A program made the position numbers and the translations under genes. Below, piece after piece: positions 48,986 to 58,678 of a stretch of DNA of 64,000 nucleotides. Under the pieces are notes generated by a model. The model was given only the letters and a program-made list of their open reading frames with translations. It did not search any database and was not told where the DNA came from. The stretch is from assembly GCF_028737215.1 (NCBI RefSeq), contig NZ_JAQZAM010000008.1, positions 186,001 through 250,000 on the forward strand, written 5' to 3'. Positions within the stretch are counted from its first letter, which is position 1, and each line of letters opens with the position of its first letter. Source of the DNA: Actinomycetospora chibensis. GTDB taxonomy: Bacteria > Actinomycetota > Actinomycetes > Mycobacteriales > Pseudonocardiaceae.

Positions 48986-50490
48986 CCCTCCTCGACCTCG
49001 TCTCGCTCGTCGTCGTCGCGGCCAACTGGTGCGTCCTGGCCTACTTCGTCGCCCTGAACACGAGCTACCTGGGCCTCATCGCGCTCGCCGTGCGGGAGTT
49101 CCGCCACCACCTGCGTCGGCGGCCCTGGGCCGGCGTCGAGGACGCCTACGCCGACCCGCTCACCCTCGGGGTGTCGGTCGTCATGCCCGCGTACCACGAG
49201 GAGAACACGATCGTGGAGAGCGTCCGGGCGATGCTCTCGCTGCAGCACCCGCGCTTCGAGGTCGTGGTCGTCGTCGACGGGTCGAAGGACCGCACGTTCG
49301 AGGTGCTGGCGCAGCACTTCGACCTCGTCGAGGTCCCGCGCGTGGTTCCCGGCGACGTTCCCACCCGCGGGGCGGTGCGCTCGGTGCACGCGCCGCGTGC
49401 CGCGGTGCCCCTCGTCGTGGTGCACACGGACAACGGCGGCAAGGCGTCGGCCAACAACACCGGCATCAACGCCGCGAGCCACCCCCTGGTCTGCATGGTC
49501 GACGCCGACTGCGTGCTCGACCCCGACGCGCTGCTGGCGATGACCCGCCCGTTCGCCGAGGACCCCGAACACGTCGTCGCCGCGGGCGGGGTCGTCCGCG
49601 CCGTCAACGACAGCCCGGTCACCGCGGGCCGGGTCACCGAGGTGCGCATGCCGCGGCGGTGGCTCGCGCGGATCCAGGTCGTGGAGTACCTGCGCGCCTT
49701 CCTGCTGGGCCGCTCCGGGTGGTCCGCGCTCGGGGGCCTCGTGGTGATCTCGGGGGCGTTCGGTGTCTTCCGGCGGGACAGCGTGGTGGAGGTCGGCGGG
49801 TTCGACCTGGACACCCTCGGGGAGGACGCCGAGCTGGTCGTACGCCTGCACCGCCATCTGCGCACGCAGCGCCGCCGCTACCGGTTGGTGTTCCTGCCCG
49901 AGCCGGTGGCGTGGACCGAGGTGCCCGAGACCGTGCGCGTGCTCGGCCGGCAGCGGCGGCGCTGGTCCCGCGGCCTCGTCGAGACGCTCTGGCGCCACCG
50001 GGCGATGATCGGCAACCCGCGCTACGGGACGGTCGGGATGCTCGCCCTGCCGTTCTACGTCCTGTTCGAGCTGCTCGCCCCGGTCGTCGAGATCGGCGGC
50101 CTCGTCGCGCTGGCCCTCGGACTGCTGCTGGGCGCGATCGACTGGACGTTCGCCGTCCTGTTCTTCGTCGTCGCCGTGGGCTACGGCATCGCGCTGAGCC
50201 TGGTCGCGCTCGTCGTCGAGGAGTTCTCGTTCCACCGCTACCGCGGCTGGCGCGACCTCGCGGCGGCGCTCGCGGCGACGGTCGTGGAGAACCTCGGCTA
50301 CCGGCAGACGACGGCGTGGTGGCGCCTGCGCGGGCTCCTCGATGCGCTGCTGCGCCGCCGGGCGCAGTGGGGCCAGATGACACGGGTGGGCTTCGCGGCG
50401 AGCGGCCCCGCCGCCGACGACGTCGTCGGTCCCGTGCCGGCGTCGGGGCCCGTCCTCGGACCCTCGGAGGTGGTCGGCGATGCCCGCTGA
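48982..50490 (+). CDS. Processive family-2 glycosyltransferase (BcsA/CslA-like)
   Basis: A 502-residue inverting GT2 enzyme of the polysaccharide-synthase kind. An N-terminal span (about 8-35) is followed by the catalytic domain: SVVMPAYHEE, the UDP-sugar DxD in VDADC (Asp174-Asp176), the acceptor-base region GED (Asp282) and QRRRW (324-328), the chain-binding motif. Several C-terminal spans (about 350-430) would form the export channel. There is no PilZ domain, so c-di-GMP control like that of BcsA is not expected. GTG 48982 overlaps the HEAT stop, and its own end overlaps the histidine-kinase start by 11 bases. The polymer is not known. Confidence 0.88.
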   Translation: MTLLDLVSLVVVAANWCVLAYFVALNTSYLGLIALAVREFRHHLRRRPWAGVEDAYADPLTLGVSVVMPAYHEENTIVESVRAMLSLQHPRFEVVVVVDGSKDRTFEVLAQHFDLVEVPRVVPGDVPTRGAVRSVHAPRAAVPLVVVHTDNGGKASANNTGINAASHPLVCMVDADCVLDPDALLAMTRPFAEDPEHVVAAGGVVRAVNDSPVTAGRVTEVRMPRRWLARIQVVEYLRAFLLGRSGWSALGGLVVISGAFGVFRRDSVVEVGGFDLDTLGEDAELVVRLHRHLRTQRRRYRLVFLPEPVAWTEVPETVRVLGRQRRRWSRGLVETLWRHRAMIGNPRYGTVGMLALPFYVLFELLAPVVEIGGLVALALGLLLGAIDWTFAVLFFVVAVGYGIALSLVALVVEEFSFHRYRGWRDLAAALAATVVENLGYRQTTAWWRLRGLLDALLRRRAQWGQMTRVGFAASGPAADDVVGPVPASGPVLGPSEVVGDAR

Positions 50491-51688
50491 GGTGCGCGAC
50501 CGCGACGCCCTGCTCGCCTCGTACGACGTCACCGGCCCGTTCGACGAGCCCGAGCTGCAGTCGGTGGCCGACCTCGCGACCCACGTCTGCGGCGTGCCCT
50601 GCGCCGTGGTCAACCTCATCAGCGAGCACTTCCAGCACCAGGTCGCGGCCGTGGGGATCACCCCGTCGGTCTGCGCCCGCGAGGACGCGATGTGCGCGGT
50701 GACGATCGGGGAGCCGGGACCGGTCGAGGTGCCCGACGCGCGCCAGGACCCACGCTTCGCCGCCAACCCGTTCGTCACCGGCCGGCTCGCGCACATCCGC
50801 TTCTACGCCGCCAGCCAGCTGCGGGCGCCGTCAGGCGCGGTGCTGGGGACGCTCTGCGTGTTCGACGAGGCCGCCCGCGAGCTGACCGCGGAGCAGCGCC
50901 ACGCCCTCGACCTGCTCGCCGGGCAGGCCGTCGGGGCGCTCGAGCTGCGTCGGGCGTACCGGGCCCTCACCGTCACGGTGCAGGAGCTGGCGGAGGCCCG
51001 GGACGAGCTGCTGCGCTCCAACAGCCAGCTCGCCGCGTTCGCGGGCCAGGTCAGCCACGACCTGCGCAACCCCCTGGCGGGCGTCACCGGGTTCCTCGAG
51101 CTGCTCGCCGATCACCCCGCCCTCGCCGGGGAGGCCACCGCCGTCGCCCACGTCGACCGGGCCCTCGCGGCGGCCGGTCGGATGCGCGACATGGTGGACG
51201 ACCTGCTCGCGTACGCCCGGGTCGGCGGGAGCCTGCGGACCGAGCGCGTCGACCTCGGCGTGCTGCTGCGCGAGGTGCTCGACGACACCCCGCCCGGCGC
51301 ATTCGGCGCCACGCGGCTCGATCTCGGCGTCCTGCCCTCGGTGCGGGGCGACCGGACGCAGCTGCGCGCGGTCCTCGCCAACGTCGTGGCGAACGCGGTG
51401 CGCTTCGCCCGCGCCGACCGGCCGCTCGTGCTGCGCGCGCGGGCCCGGCCCGCGGGTGACCGCTGGGAGGTGGAGATCGCCGACAACGGGATCGGCGTCC
51501 CCCCGGCCCGGCGCGAGGAGGCGTTCACGCTCCTGCGCCAGGTGCACGGGCCGGGCACGGTCCCCGGGGGCTCGGGCATCGGGCTGGCGACCTGCCGACG
51601 CATCGTCGCCGCGCACGGCGGCAGCATCGGTCTCGACGACGGCGTCGACGGCGGCACCGCCGTGCGGATCTCCCTGCCGGCCGCGTGA
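50480..51688 (+). CDS. GAF-domain sensor histidine kinase (soluble)
   Basis: A 402-residue kinase without membrane spans. A GAF domain (about 20-160) precedes a coiled coil. The HisKA helix has the phospho-acceptor His193 in VSHDLRNPLAG. The ATPase domain has the N box (LANVVANAVRFA), G1 (DNGIGVP) and G2 (GGSGIGLATC). The GAF domain could sense a small molecule or redox state. The likely partner is the receiver protein three genes upstream. ATG 50480 lies within the end of the glycosyltransferase gene, and the stop overlaps the next GTG. Confidence 0.9.
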   Translation: MPAEVRDRDALLASYDVTGPFDEPELQSVADLATHVCGVPCAVVNLISEHFQHQVAAVGITPSVCAREDAMCAVTIGEPGPVEVPDARQDPRFAANPFVTGRLAHIRFYAASQLRAPSGAVLGTLCVFDEAARELTAEQRHALDLLAGQAVGALELRRAYRALTVTVQELAEARDELLRSNSQLAAFAGQVSHDLRNPLAGVTGFLELLADHPALAGEATAVAHVDRALAAAGRMRDMVDDLLAYARVGGSLRTERVDLGVLLREVLDDTPPGAFGATRLDLGVLPSVRGDRTQLRAVLANVVANAVRFARADRPLVLRARARPAGDRWEVEIADNGIGVPPARREEAFTLLRQVHGPGTVPGGSGIGLATCRRIVAAHGGSIGLDDGVDGGTAVRISLPAA

Positions 51689-52386
51689 GGCCCGCCCGGC
51701 GCGCGCCCCTGCTCGCGCTCGTCCTCCTGCTCGCCCTCACTCCGGCGTGCGAGGCTGCGCCGGTGGACGATCCGGCACCCGGCGGCTTCGTCGAGGAGTT
51801 CGACCGACTCGACCCGCAGCGGTGGACCGCCGGCGACCACGCCCTCGGCCGGGGCCGGCTCGACCCGCGCCATGTCCGCGTCGCGGACGGGCGCCTCGAG
51901 CTCGTCGTGCCGGCCGGCGGCCTCGACGGCGCCGAGCTGGTGAGTACGGCCCCGCTGACGACGGCGACCGTCACCGCCCGCCTGCGCGTGGCCGCCGTCC
52001 CGGACGCACTCACCGGCTTCTTCCTCTACGCGCCGCCCGACCACGCCCACGAGATCGACGTCGAGATCCTCGGCGACCCGCGCGGCCGGGTCCTGTTCAC
52101 CACCTACGACGGCGACCCCACCCCGCGCACCGTCGAGCGGACGCTCGGCTTCGACCCGACCGCGGACGCCCACGACTGCACGATCACCCGTGCGCCGGGC
52201 CGGGTCGCGTTCGCCGTCGACGGGCGCGAGCTCCTCACGTGGTCCGACGGCGTGCCGGACGCGGCACTGCACCTCTACCTCAACACCTGGTTCCCGCAGT
52301 GGCTCGGTGGCCGCCCGTCCCCGACCGAGCGCTCGACGAGCGTCGAGCGGGTGACGGTCGTCCCGGGCCCCTGGCCCGGCAGCTAG
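51685..52386 (+). CDS. Secreted GH16-type glycan hydrolase
   Basis: A 233-residue exported protein. The signal peptide (basic start, hydrophobic 8-19) ends around LTPACEAAP, which could be a non-ideal lipobox or a plain cleavage site. The mature part is a beta-jelly-roll with the GH16 catalytic signature ExDxE as HEIDVEILGD (Glu123, Asp125, Glu127), plus LYLNTWFPQW. Family members cut beta-1,3/1,4-glucans, agar or related polymers. GTG 51685 overlaps the kinase stop (GTGA). It lies last in the glycosyltransferase operon and would trim or release the polymer. Its TAG overlaps the convergent glxA-like stop. Confidence 0.82.
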   Translation: MRPARRAPLLALVLLLALTPACEAAPVDDPAPGGFVEEFDRLDPQRWTAGDHALGRGRLDPRHVRVADGRLELVVPAGGLDGAELVSTAPLTTATVTARLRVAAVPDALTGFFLYAPPDHAHEIDVEILGDPRGRVLFTTYDGDPTPRTVERTLGFDPTADAHDCTITRAPGRVAFAVDGRELLTWSDGVPDAALHLYLNTWFPQWLGGRPSPTERSTSVERVTVVPGPWPGS

Positions 52387-54338
52387 TCCGGCAGCGCCCG
52401 ACGCCCCGGGCCCACGGAGACCATCGAGCCCACCGACGGCACGCCGCGGTCGTCGACGAGGAAGAGCAGGTACGGGCCCGGCGGGGTGAGTCCGGGCTCC
52501 TCCGGGACGGTCACCGAGAGACCGCCGGCGGTCGGCGCGGTGTCGAGGGCCACCGAGCGCATGTCGGTGGTGGTGACGTGGGTGGCGGTCGAGGCCTTGA
52601 CCAACCGGGCGCTGCGGATGTGCTCGGGGTCCGGCGTCGGGATCGTCGCCGTCTGCCCGCGCGCCAGCGTCGGGGGCGCGTTCGTGATCGTCGGCCGCGC
52701 GCCGCCCTGGAAGATGTAGGGCGGGCTGTAGATCTCGATCCGCTGCTCGAAGGTGCCCGGGACGAGGTTCTGCTGGTCGTCGAACAGCGGGTCCGAGCCC
52801 GCGGTGAGCACGCGTCCGTCGGGGAGCAGCAGCGCCTCGGTGTGGTAGTCGCGCCCGACCGCGGGGTCGGCGGCGTCGGTGATCTGGCCCGTGTCGGGGT
52901 GCAGCAGGCGGGCGATGTGGTTGTTGGTCCCGCCCTTGCCGCGGTAGTCCCGCGAACCGCCCGAGATGAGCATCGTGTCGTCGGGCAGGTTGACGAGGTT
53001 CGGGTAGCGCACGCCCTCGGGCAGGCTCGGTCCGGCCGTGAAGTGCGGCGCCGGGTCGCGCAGGTCGAGGTAGTCGATGCGCCCGGTGGACCGCGGGCTC
53101 TCGCCGACCCCGCCGCCGCCGACGACGGCGAGACGCTGGTCGTTCACGGGTCCGACCCAGGCGGAGCCGGCCGTCTCGAGCAGGTCGGGGTCGCGCATGC
53201 CGGGGATCGCGGCGAAGGCGCCGGTGTCGGTGTCCCAGACCCCCGGCTCGCGTCCCTTCTCGGCGGGCCCGTAGCCGGCGTTGGCCCCGGTGTAGACCAT
53301 CCGCCCGGCCTGCGCGGTCTCGAAGATCGCGGGGTAGGTCGGGAAGTAGCGCGTGAGGTCCTTGCGCTCGGAGAAGGCGTTCGTCGCGGGGTCGAAGATC
53401 TCGGTCTGGCCGTTGAGGACCTCACCGGCGCCGTCGAGGCCGGCCACCGTCAGCACCCTGCCGTCGGACATCGGCGTCAGCGTCGCGTACCAGCGGTGGA
53501 AGACCATGTCGGAGACCTGCGACCACGTCTCGCCGACGGGGTCGAACGTGTAGGCCTTGTTGGTGCCCTGGTAGTCCTGCTTGCGCAGGGTCATCTGCTG
53601 GCCCTGGCCGTAGACGTTGCGGGCGACGTCGGGCGCGAGGCCCTCGACCTGGTACTGCGCCGGTGCGGTGGTCAGCGCGCCGGGGCCGGGGTCCACGGCC
53701 TCCACGAAGACCGGCTCCTCCGACGCGACCACCTGCGTGCGGCGCCCCTGGCCGGTCTTCTGCGCCGGCGGGAGCCGCGTCTCGGCGTCGGCGCGGTAGC
53801 GCACACCGGTGGGGGAGACGAACACCGTGCCCGCCGGCAGCACCATCGGGGCGTTCGGGTCCTCGTTCTTCACCGTCATCGTGCCGGCCGCGTTCGTGAC
53901 CGCGCCGTCGAGCCGCTCGTAGCGCTGGGTGCCGCCCGCCACGAGCAGCCGCCCGTCCGGCAGCGTCGTCTGCCCGCCGCAGAACATGTCGTCGGGGACG
54001 GGGATCATCCGCGACTGCCCGGTGGCCGGGTCGTAGAGCAGGCTCTTGAGGGCCCGCGTCGCGAACATGTCCTCCTTGTTGCCCGACCCCGCGATGAGCA
54101 GGACCTTGCCCGAGGACAGCAGCGCGGCGTGGATCGCGTTGACCCGGCGGTCGTCCGGCACGTCGATCGTGTCCCAGTGCCCGAACGCGCGCTCGTAGTC
54201 CGGGCTGTTGATCAACTGCTCGTGACGCCATTCGTTGATGTAGGAGAACGCCGGGGGGACGTTGACGCCCAGCAGGACGACCGCGCCGAGGACGACGAGG
54301 ACGATCTGGCGGACGCGACGGGTGTTCGCCACACGCAC
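52383..54338 (-). CDS. glxA: GlxA-type copper-radical oxidase
   Basis: A 651-residue extracellular enzyme of the galactose/glyoxal-oxidase family. An N-terminal signal anchor (about residues 10-31) precedes a Kelch-type propeller and a C-terminal immunoglobulin-like domain. All copper-site residues can be placed: Cys120 (DDMFCGGQTTLPDGR) to cross-link with Tyr284 (HRWYATLTPMSDGR), axial Tyr498 and His499 (GRDYHTEALLLPDGR), and His587 (TATHVTTTDMR). Streptomyces GlxA has about the same length and works with the GT2 enzyme CslA to build a glycan at hyphal tips. Here it is convergent with the GT2 operon, the stop codons sharing CTAG. Confidence 0.88.
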   Translation of the reverse strand: MRVANTRRVRQIVLVVLGAVVLLGVNVPPAFSYINEWRHEQLINSPDYERAFGHWDTIDVPDDRRVNAIHAALLSSGKVLLIAGSGNKEDMFATRALKSLLYDPATGQSRMIPVPDDMFCGGQTTLPDGRLLVAGGTQRYERLDGAVTNAAGTMTVKNEDPNAPMVLPAGTVFVSPTGVRYRADAETRLPPAQKTGQGRRTQVVASEEPVFVEAVDPGPGALTTAPAQYQVEGLAPDVARNVYGQGQQMTLRKQDYQGTNKAYTFDPVGETWSQVSDMVFHRWYATLTPMSDGRVLTVAGLDGAGEVLNGQTEIFDPATNAFSERKDLTRYFPTYPAIFETAQAGRMVYTGANAGYGPAEKGREPGVWDTDTGAFAAIPGMRDPDLLETAGSAWVGPVNDQRLAVVGGGGVGESPRSTGRIDYLDLRDPAPHFTAGPSLPEGVRYPNLVNLPDDTMLISGGSRDYRGKGGTNNHIARLLHPDTGQITDAADPAVGRDYHTEALLLPDGRVLTAGSDPLFDDQQNLVPGTFEQRIEIYSPPYIFQGGARPTITNAPPTLARGQTATIPTPDPEHIRSARLVKASTATHVTTTDMRSVALDTAPTAGGLSVTVPEEPGLTPPGPYLLFLVDDRGVPSVGSMVSVGPGRRALPD

Positions 54339-54481
54339 CGGGCTGGGCTCCTGGCGGGTCGACGACGGGGCCGGGCGCGACGTTAACCGAGGTCAGCGGC
54401 CCCTCCGTACGCGCCCCGATCCGTGCCCGGGTGTCCCGCCGCGGGCGATTCGTCCTGTGAGATGGATCGTCGGAAGCCGCG

Positions 54482-55402
54482 TCAGAAGGCCGTGTCGCGG
54501 TGGTAGTCGGCCGCCGCGAGCGTGCCGTCCGGGCCGAAGGACAGGACCCACACGCTGCCCTTGCGACACGGCGGGTCGGCGAGGTCGCGGTCCGAGAGCG
54601 GCGCGCACCCGGCCCGCGTCGCGGCCGTCGCCAGCACGCGCACCAGGTGCGGGATGCCGTCGCCCTGCGCGCACACGGCGGCCACCACGCCGCCGGTCCC
54701 GCCCTCGGTGAGCCGCTCCAGGAGCGCGAGTGCGGGCCCGTCGTCGCGCTCGACCGCGCCGTCGCCCAGCTCCGGCGCCTCGTGGATCGTCATGCCCGCC
54801 GCCTCCGCGTACGGCGCCAGAGTCTGGCGGCAGCGGGCCTTGGGCACCGCGTGCAGCGCGGTCACCCCGAACCGGGCGAGGAACCGGGCCAGGCGCTGCG
54901 CCTGCTCGTACCCCTCGTCGACCAGCGGGCGGTCTGCGTCCGCGCCGTCCCAGTCCGAGCGCTTCCCCGCGAGCGCGTGCCGCACGAGCAGCAGGGTCCG
55001 CAGCGCCGGCGGGCGCGCGGTGAAGGCGTCGACGACGTCGCGGTCGGACTCGTAGGTCAGCAGTGCCGCCGCGTCGGGCGGGGAGAGCCAGCGCAGCTCG
55101 TCGGTCTCGTCGCCGGGCGTGAAGCGGCCCTCGCCGGCGCGCGCCGACCAGAACTCGACGACCTTGTCGTCGGCGCCGACCATGTAGTGCACCGTCCGCA
55201 GGTGCCGTCCGAGCACGGCGGCGAACCCGGTCTCCTCGGCCAGCTCCCGCACGGCCGCGTCGAGCCGGGTCTCGCCCGGATCGACCTTGCCCTTGGGCAG
55301 GCTCCAGTCCTGGTGGTGCGGGCGGTGCACCACCGCCACCTCGACGTCCTGCCCGGTGCCGTCCGGGCGCCAGAGGACCGCTCCCGCGGCGTACACCGTC
55401 AT
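54482..55402 (-). CDS. mutT1: MutT1-like Nudix hydrolase with histidine phosphatase domain
   Basis: A 306-residue two-domain enzyme. The N-terminal Nudix box is GKVDPGETRLDAAVRELAEE with ETGF following (about residues 38-62). The C-terminal domain is a histidine phosphatase (LLLVRHALAGKRSDW, about 138-152). The mycobacterial homologue MutT1 hydrolyses 8-oxo-dGTP and diadenosine polyphosphates. The position before ppk is as in M. tuberculosis (Rv2985/Rv2984), but here both genes are on the same strand. ATG 55402 begins the Nudix domain at once. Confidence 0.92.
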   Translation of the reverse strand: MTVYAAGAVLWRPDGTGQDVEVAVVHRPHHQDWSLPKGKVDPGETRLDAAVRELAEETGFAAVLGRHLRTVHYMVGADDKVVEFWSARAGEGRFTPGDETDELRWLSPPDAAALLTYESDRDVVDAFTARPPALRTLLLVRHALAGKRSDWDGADADRPLVDEGYEQAQRLARFLARFGVTALHAVPKARCRQTLAPYAEAAGMTIHEAPELGDGAVERDDGPALALLERLTEGGTGGVVAAVCAQGDGIPHLVRVLATAATRAGCAPLSDRDLADPPCRKGSVWVLSFGPDGTLAAADYHRDTAF

Positions 55403-55439
55403 CGGGTCGACTCCCGCTCCGCTCCCTCTCCCCGAACCG

Positions 55440-57737
55440 TCACTTGCGGCTCTGCCGCTGCTGCAGCAACCGGAGCTGGTGGTCGTGCACGGACAGGCCC
55501 TCGTGGCCCTCGCCGGCGGCGACCGGCCACGGATCCCAGGACCCGTCGGGTTCGAGGATCCAGCTGCGGGTGCCCGGGTCGGTCGCCGAGTCGAGGATCG
55601 AGGCCAGCTCGGCGGACAGGCGCGGGTCGGTGACGGGCACGAGCGCCTCGACCCGGCGGTCGAGATTGCGGTGCATCATGTCCGCGCTACCGATCCAGTA
55701 CTCGTCGGCGCCGACGAAGTGGAAGATCCGCGAGTGCTCGAGGAAGCGGCCGAGGATGGAGCGCACCCGGATGTTCTCCGAGAGCCCCGGCACGCCCGCC
55801 CGTAGGGAGCAGAGTCCGCGGACGATGAGGTCGACGGGCACGCCGGCCCCCGAGGCGCGGTAGAGCGCGTCGATCACCTGCTCGTCGACGAGACCGTTCA
55901 CCTTGATCCGGATGCCCGCGGTCTCGCCGCGCTCGGCGCGCTCCCGCTCGTGGTCGATGCGCTCGACGATGCCGCGCCGCAATCCGTAGGGGGCGACGAG
56001 GAGCTTGCGGTACGAGGTGCGCCGGGCGTAGCCGGTGAGCACGTTGAACAGGTCGGTGAGGTCGGCGGCGATCGTCTCGTCGGCGGTGAAGACGCCGATG
56101 TCCTCGTAGAGGCGGGCGGTCTTGGGGTTGTAGTTGCCGGTCCCGAGGTGGCAGTACCGCTTGATCGTCGAGCCTTCCTGGCGCACGACGAGCACGGCCT
56201 TGCAGTGGGTCTTGAGCCCCACGAGGCCGTAGACGACGTGGACGCCCGCGCGCTCCAGGGCGCGGGCCCACCCGATGTTGGCGCGCTCGTCGAACCGGGC
56301 CTTGATCTCCACGACGGCGACGACCTGCTTGCCGGCCTCGGCGGCGTCGATCAGCGACTCGACGATCGGGGAGTCACCCGAGGTGCGGTAGAGCGTCTGC
56401 TTGATCGCCAGGACCTTCGGGTCCGCCGCGGCCTGCTCGATGAAGCGGTGCACGCTCGTGGAGAACGAGTCGTACGGGTGGTGCACGAGCACGTCGCCCT
56501 CGCGCAGCGTGGCGAACACGCTCTTCGGGGTCTCGCCCTCGCTGAACGCCGAGTGCTTCGCCGGGACGAACACGGGGTCCTTGAGGTCCGGCCGGTTCAG
56601 GCGCATCAGCTCCATGAGCGCCGAGAGGTCGAGGCGCCCGGGCACCTGCACGACGTCGTGCGGGTCCACGTCGAGCTCGCGCAGCAGCAGCTCGAGCATG
56701 TGCTCGCTCATCGAATCGGTGATCTCCAGACGCACCGGCGGTCCGAAGCGCCGGCGCGCGAGCTCCCGTTCGAGGGCCTGCAGGAGATCCTCGTCGCGGT
56801 CCTCCTCCACCTCGAGGTCGGCGTTGCGCGTCACCCGGAACACGTGGTGCTCGACGACGGTCATGCCCTCGAAGAGCTGGTCGAGGTTCTCGGCGATGAG
56901 GTCCTCGATGGGCAGGAACCACGCCTGCCGGTCGCTGTCGGCGGGGGAGTCCTCGTCGGGCTCCGGGCCGACGCGCACGAGACGCGGCACGTTGTTGGGC
57001 ACCTTGACGCGGGCGAAGTGCTCGGTGCCGGTCTGCGGGTCGTGCACGGCGACGGCGAGGTTGAGCGACTGGTTGGAGATGTAGGGGAACGGGTGCGCCG
57101 GGTCGACCGCCAGCGGCGTGAGCACCGGGAAGACCTGCCGGCCGAACCAGTCCGAGAGCCGGGGCCGGGCCGAGTCGGTGACCTGCGACCAGTCGATGAG
57201 GTGCACGCCGGCCGCGTCGAGCGCCGGGGCGATCTCGTCGAGGAACACGCGGGCGTGCTTGTGGGCCAGCTCCTGGGTGCGTGCGGAGATCCGGGTGAGC
57301 TGCTCGCGCGGGGTCAGGCCGTCGGCGCCGCGCACGGCGAGACCGGCCTGGTCGCGGCGCTTCAGCCCCGCCACACGGACCATGTAGAACTCGTCGAGGT
57401 TCGACGCGAAGATCGACAGGAACTTCGCCCGTTCGAGCAGCGGCTGGCTCGGGTCCTCGGCCAGCGCGAGCACGCGGGCGTTGAACTCCAGCCACGACAG
57501 CTCGCGGCTGTCGTAGCGGTCCGGCGGCAGGTCGCCGGGTGCGGCGGGGCCGGTCGTCGGCGCCGCGGGGGCCCCGGGCGTACGCCCCCGCGCCCCGCGG
57601 CCGTTCTCGTCGGCGGCGGCAGGGGGACGGGGGCCGGTCAGCTCGCCGACGGGGGTGTCGGCAGGGGTGTCGGCCGGAGCCTCGATCCCGTCGCTCGACC
57701 CGGTCTCGGCGGACGTGGACGACGTGGAGGGGCTCAC
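55440..57737 (-). CDS. ppk: Polyphosphate kinase 1
   Basis: Makes long-chain polyphosphate from ATP. The 765 residues include an N-terminal Pro/Ala/Gly-rich extension of about 75 residues before the conserved start ([20 protein letters not shown]). The middle domain follows, and the two PLD-like C-terminal domains carry the phospho-histidine region ([35 protein letters not shown]). GTG 57737 is the most distal reasonable start; the real start could lie further in. It lies 85 bases after cofC on the same strand. Confidence 0.94.
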   Translation of the reverse strand: MSPSTSSTSAETGSSDGIEAPADTPADTPVGELTGPRPPAAADENGRGARGRTPGAPAAPTTGPAAPGDLPPDRYDSRELSWLEFNARVLALAEDPSQPLLERAKFLSIFASNLDEFYMVRVAGLKRRDQAGLAVRGADGLTPREQLTRISARTQELAHKHARVFLDEIAPALDAAGVHLIDWSQVTDSARPRLSDWFGRQVFPVLTPLAVDPAHPFPYISNQSLNLAVAVHDPQTGTEHFARVKVPNNVPRLVRVGPEPDEDSPADSDRQAWFLPIEDLIAENLDQLFEGMTVVEHHVFRVTRNADLEVEEDRDEDLLQALERELARRRFGPPVRLEITDSMSEHMLELLLRELDVDPHDVVQVPGRLDLSALMELMRLNRPDLKDPVFVPAKHSAFSEGETPKSVFATLREGDVLVHHPYDSFSTSVHRFIEQAAADPKVLAIKQTLYRTSGDSPIVESLIDAAEAGKQVVAVVEIKARFDERANIGWARALERAGVHVVYGLVGLKTHCKAVLVVRQEGSTIKRYCHLGTGNYNPKTARLYEDIGVFTADETIAADLTDLFNVLTGYARRTSYRKLLVAPYGLRRGIVERIDHERERAERGETAGIRIKVNGLVDEQVIDALYRASGAGVPVDLIVRGLCSLRAGVPGLSENIRVRSILGRFLEHSRIFHFVGADEYWIGSADMMHRNLDRRVEALVPVTDPRLSAELASILDSATDPGTRSWILEPDGSWDPWPVAAGEGHEGLSVHDHQLRLLQQRQSRK

Positions 57738-57822
57738 GCCGCCCGATGGTGCCCGAGGTGCCCGGGCGCCGCGAGGGACCCGCGACGCGGACCACGCCGT
57801 CCATCTCGTCGACGGACGTCGT

Positions 57823-58530
57823 TCAGCAGGCCGTCTCGCGCGCCGGGGCCCCGACGGCGGTGGCGGTCGGGGGGTCGGGCCAGGCCCGGGTGTGCGGGCC
57901 GGCTCCCAGGTCGCGCGCCCGGGCCAGGTCACCGGGGGTGTCGACGTCACCCCGCAGGCCCGGCCACGTGCCATCGAGGGCGACGGCCCCGGACGCGGCG
58001 TGCGCGGCCGCCGACCCCGGTCCGAAGCGCGGGCGCAGCGGGTGGCCCGGCGCGGCGACCAGCAGCGTCGTGCCGGTGCCGGCGTGGTCGGCGACGAAGG
58101 CCGACGTCGCGCCCTCGGCGAACCGGGCCGCCGCGTGGGCCAGGGCGTCGTCGAGCTCGTCGGGGCGCAGGGCGGGCAGGTCGGCCTGCAGGACCGCGAA
58201 GGCGTGCTCGCGGGAGCCGGTGCGCCGCAGGTGATCCGCACCACGGCGCAGCGCCGCGTTGAGGCCGCCGCCGGTGTCGCGCACGGTCTCCCACGGCCCG
58301 CCCGCTCCCAGCTGCTCGGCGGGCTCGGTGGTCACGACGACCAGCCGCCCGGTGCGCTCCGCGGCGCGGGCGGCGCGCAGTGTGTCGCGGGCCAGGGCGA
58401 GGGCCAGGGCGCGGTGGGCCTGCTCACGGGTCGCGTCGTCGCCCGGCAGGTCGGCGACGGCCGGGGCGAGCCGGGACTTCGCGCGGCGCAGCTCCTTGAC
58501 CGGCACCACGAGGTCGACCAGCACGTCCAC
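57823..58530 (-). CDS. cofC: 2-phospho-L-lactate/PEP guanylyltransferase (coenzyme F420 synthesis)
   Basis: A 235-residue nucleotidyltransferase of the CofC/FbiD family, which makes the guanylated intermediate for coenzyme F420. Recognisable are the N-terminal [15 protein letters not shown], the [12 protein letters not shown] segment, the acidic catalytic LQADLPAL and the C-terminal [18 protein letters not shown] 58530 begins the domain. It occupies the Rv2983 (fbiD) position between ppk and gpsA. The presence of this gene implies that the organism makes F420. Confidence 0.9.
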   Translation of the reverse strand: MDVLVDLVVPVKELRRAKSRLAPAVADLPGDDATREQAHRALALALARDTLRAARAAERTGRLVVVTTEPAEQLGAGGPWETVRDTGGGLNAALRRGADHLRRTGSREHAFAVLQADLPALRPDELDDALAHAAARFAEGATSAFVADHAGTGTTLLVAAPGHPLRPRFGPGSAAAHAASGAVALDGTWPGLRGDVDTPGDLARARDLGAGPHTRAWPDPPTATAVGAPARETAC

Positions 58531-58678
58531 GGCTCCAGTCTGCCCCTCGAGGACCACCGGGGGCAGGTGATCGGACCCGGCGGGCCCCGCTGGACCGGTC
58601 TCCCCGGTCGGGAGAGACTTCCCGCGACGGGACGGGTGGTCCGGACCCTTACGAGCGGACGCGGAGGTGGGCGAGCCG

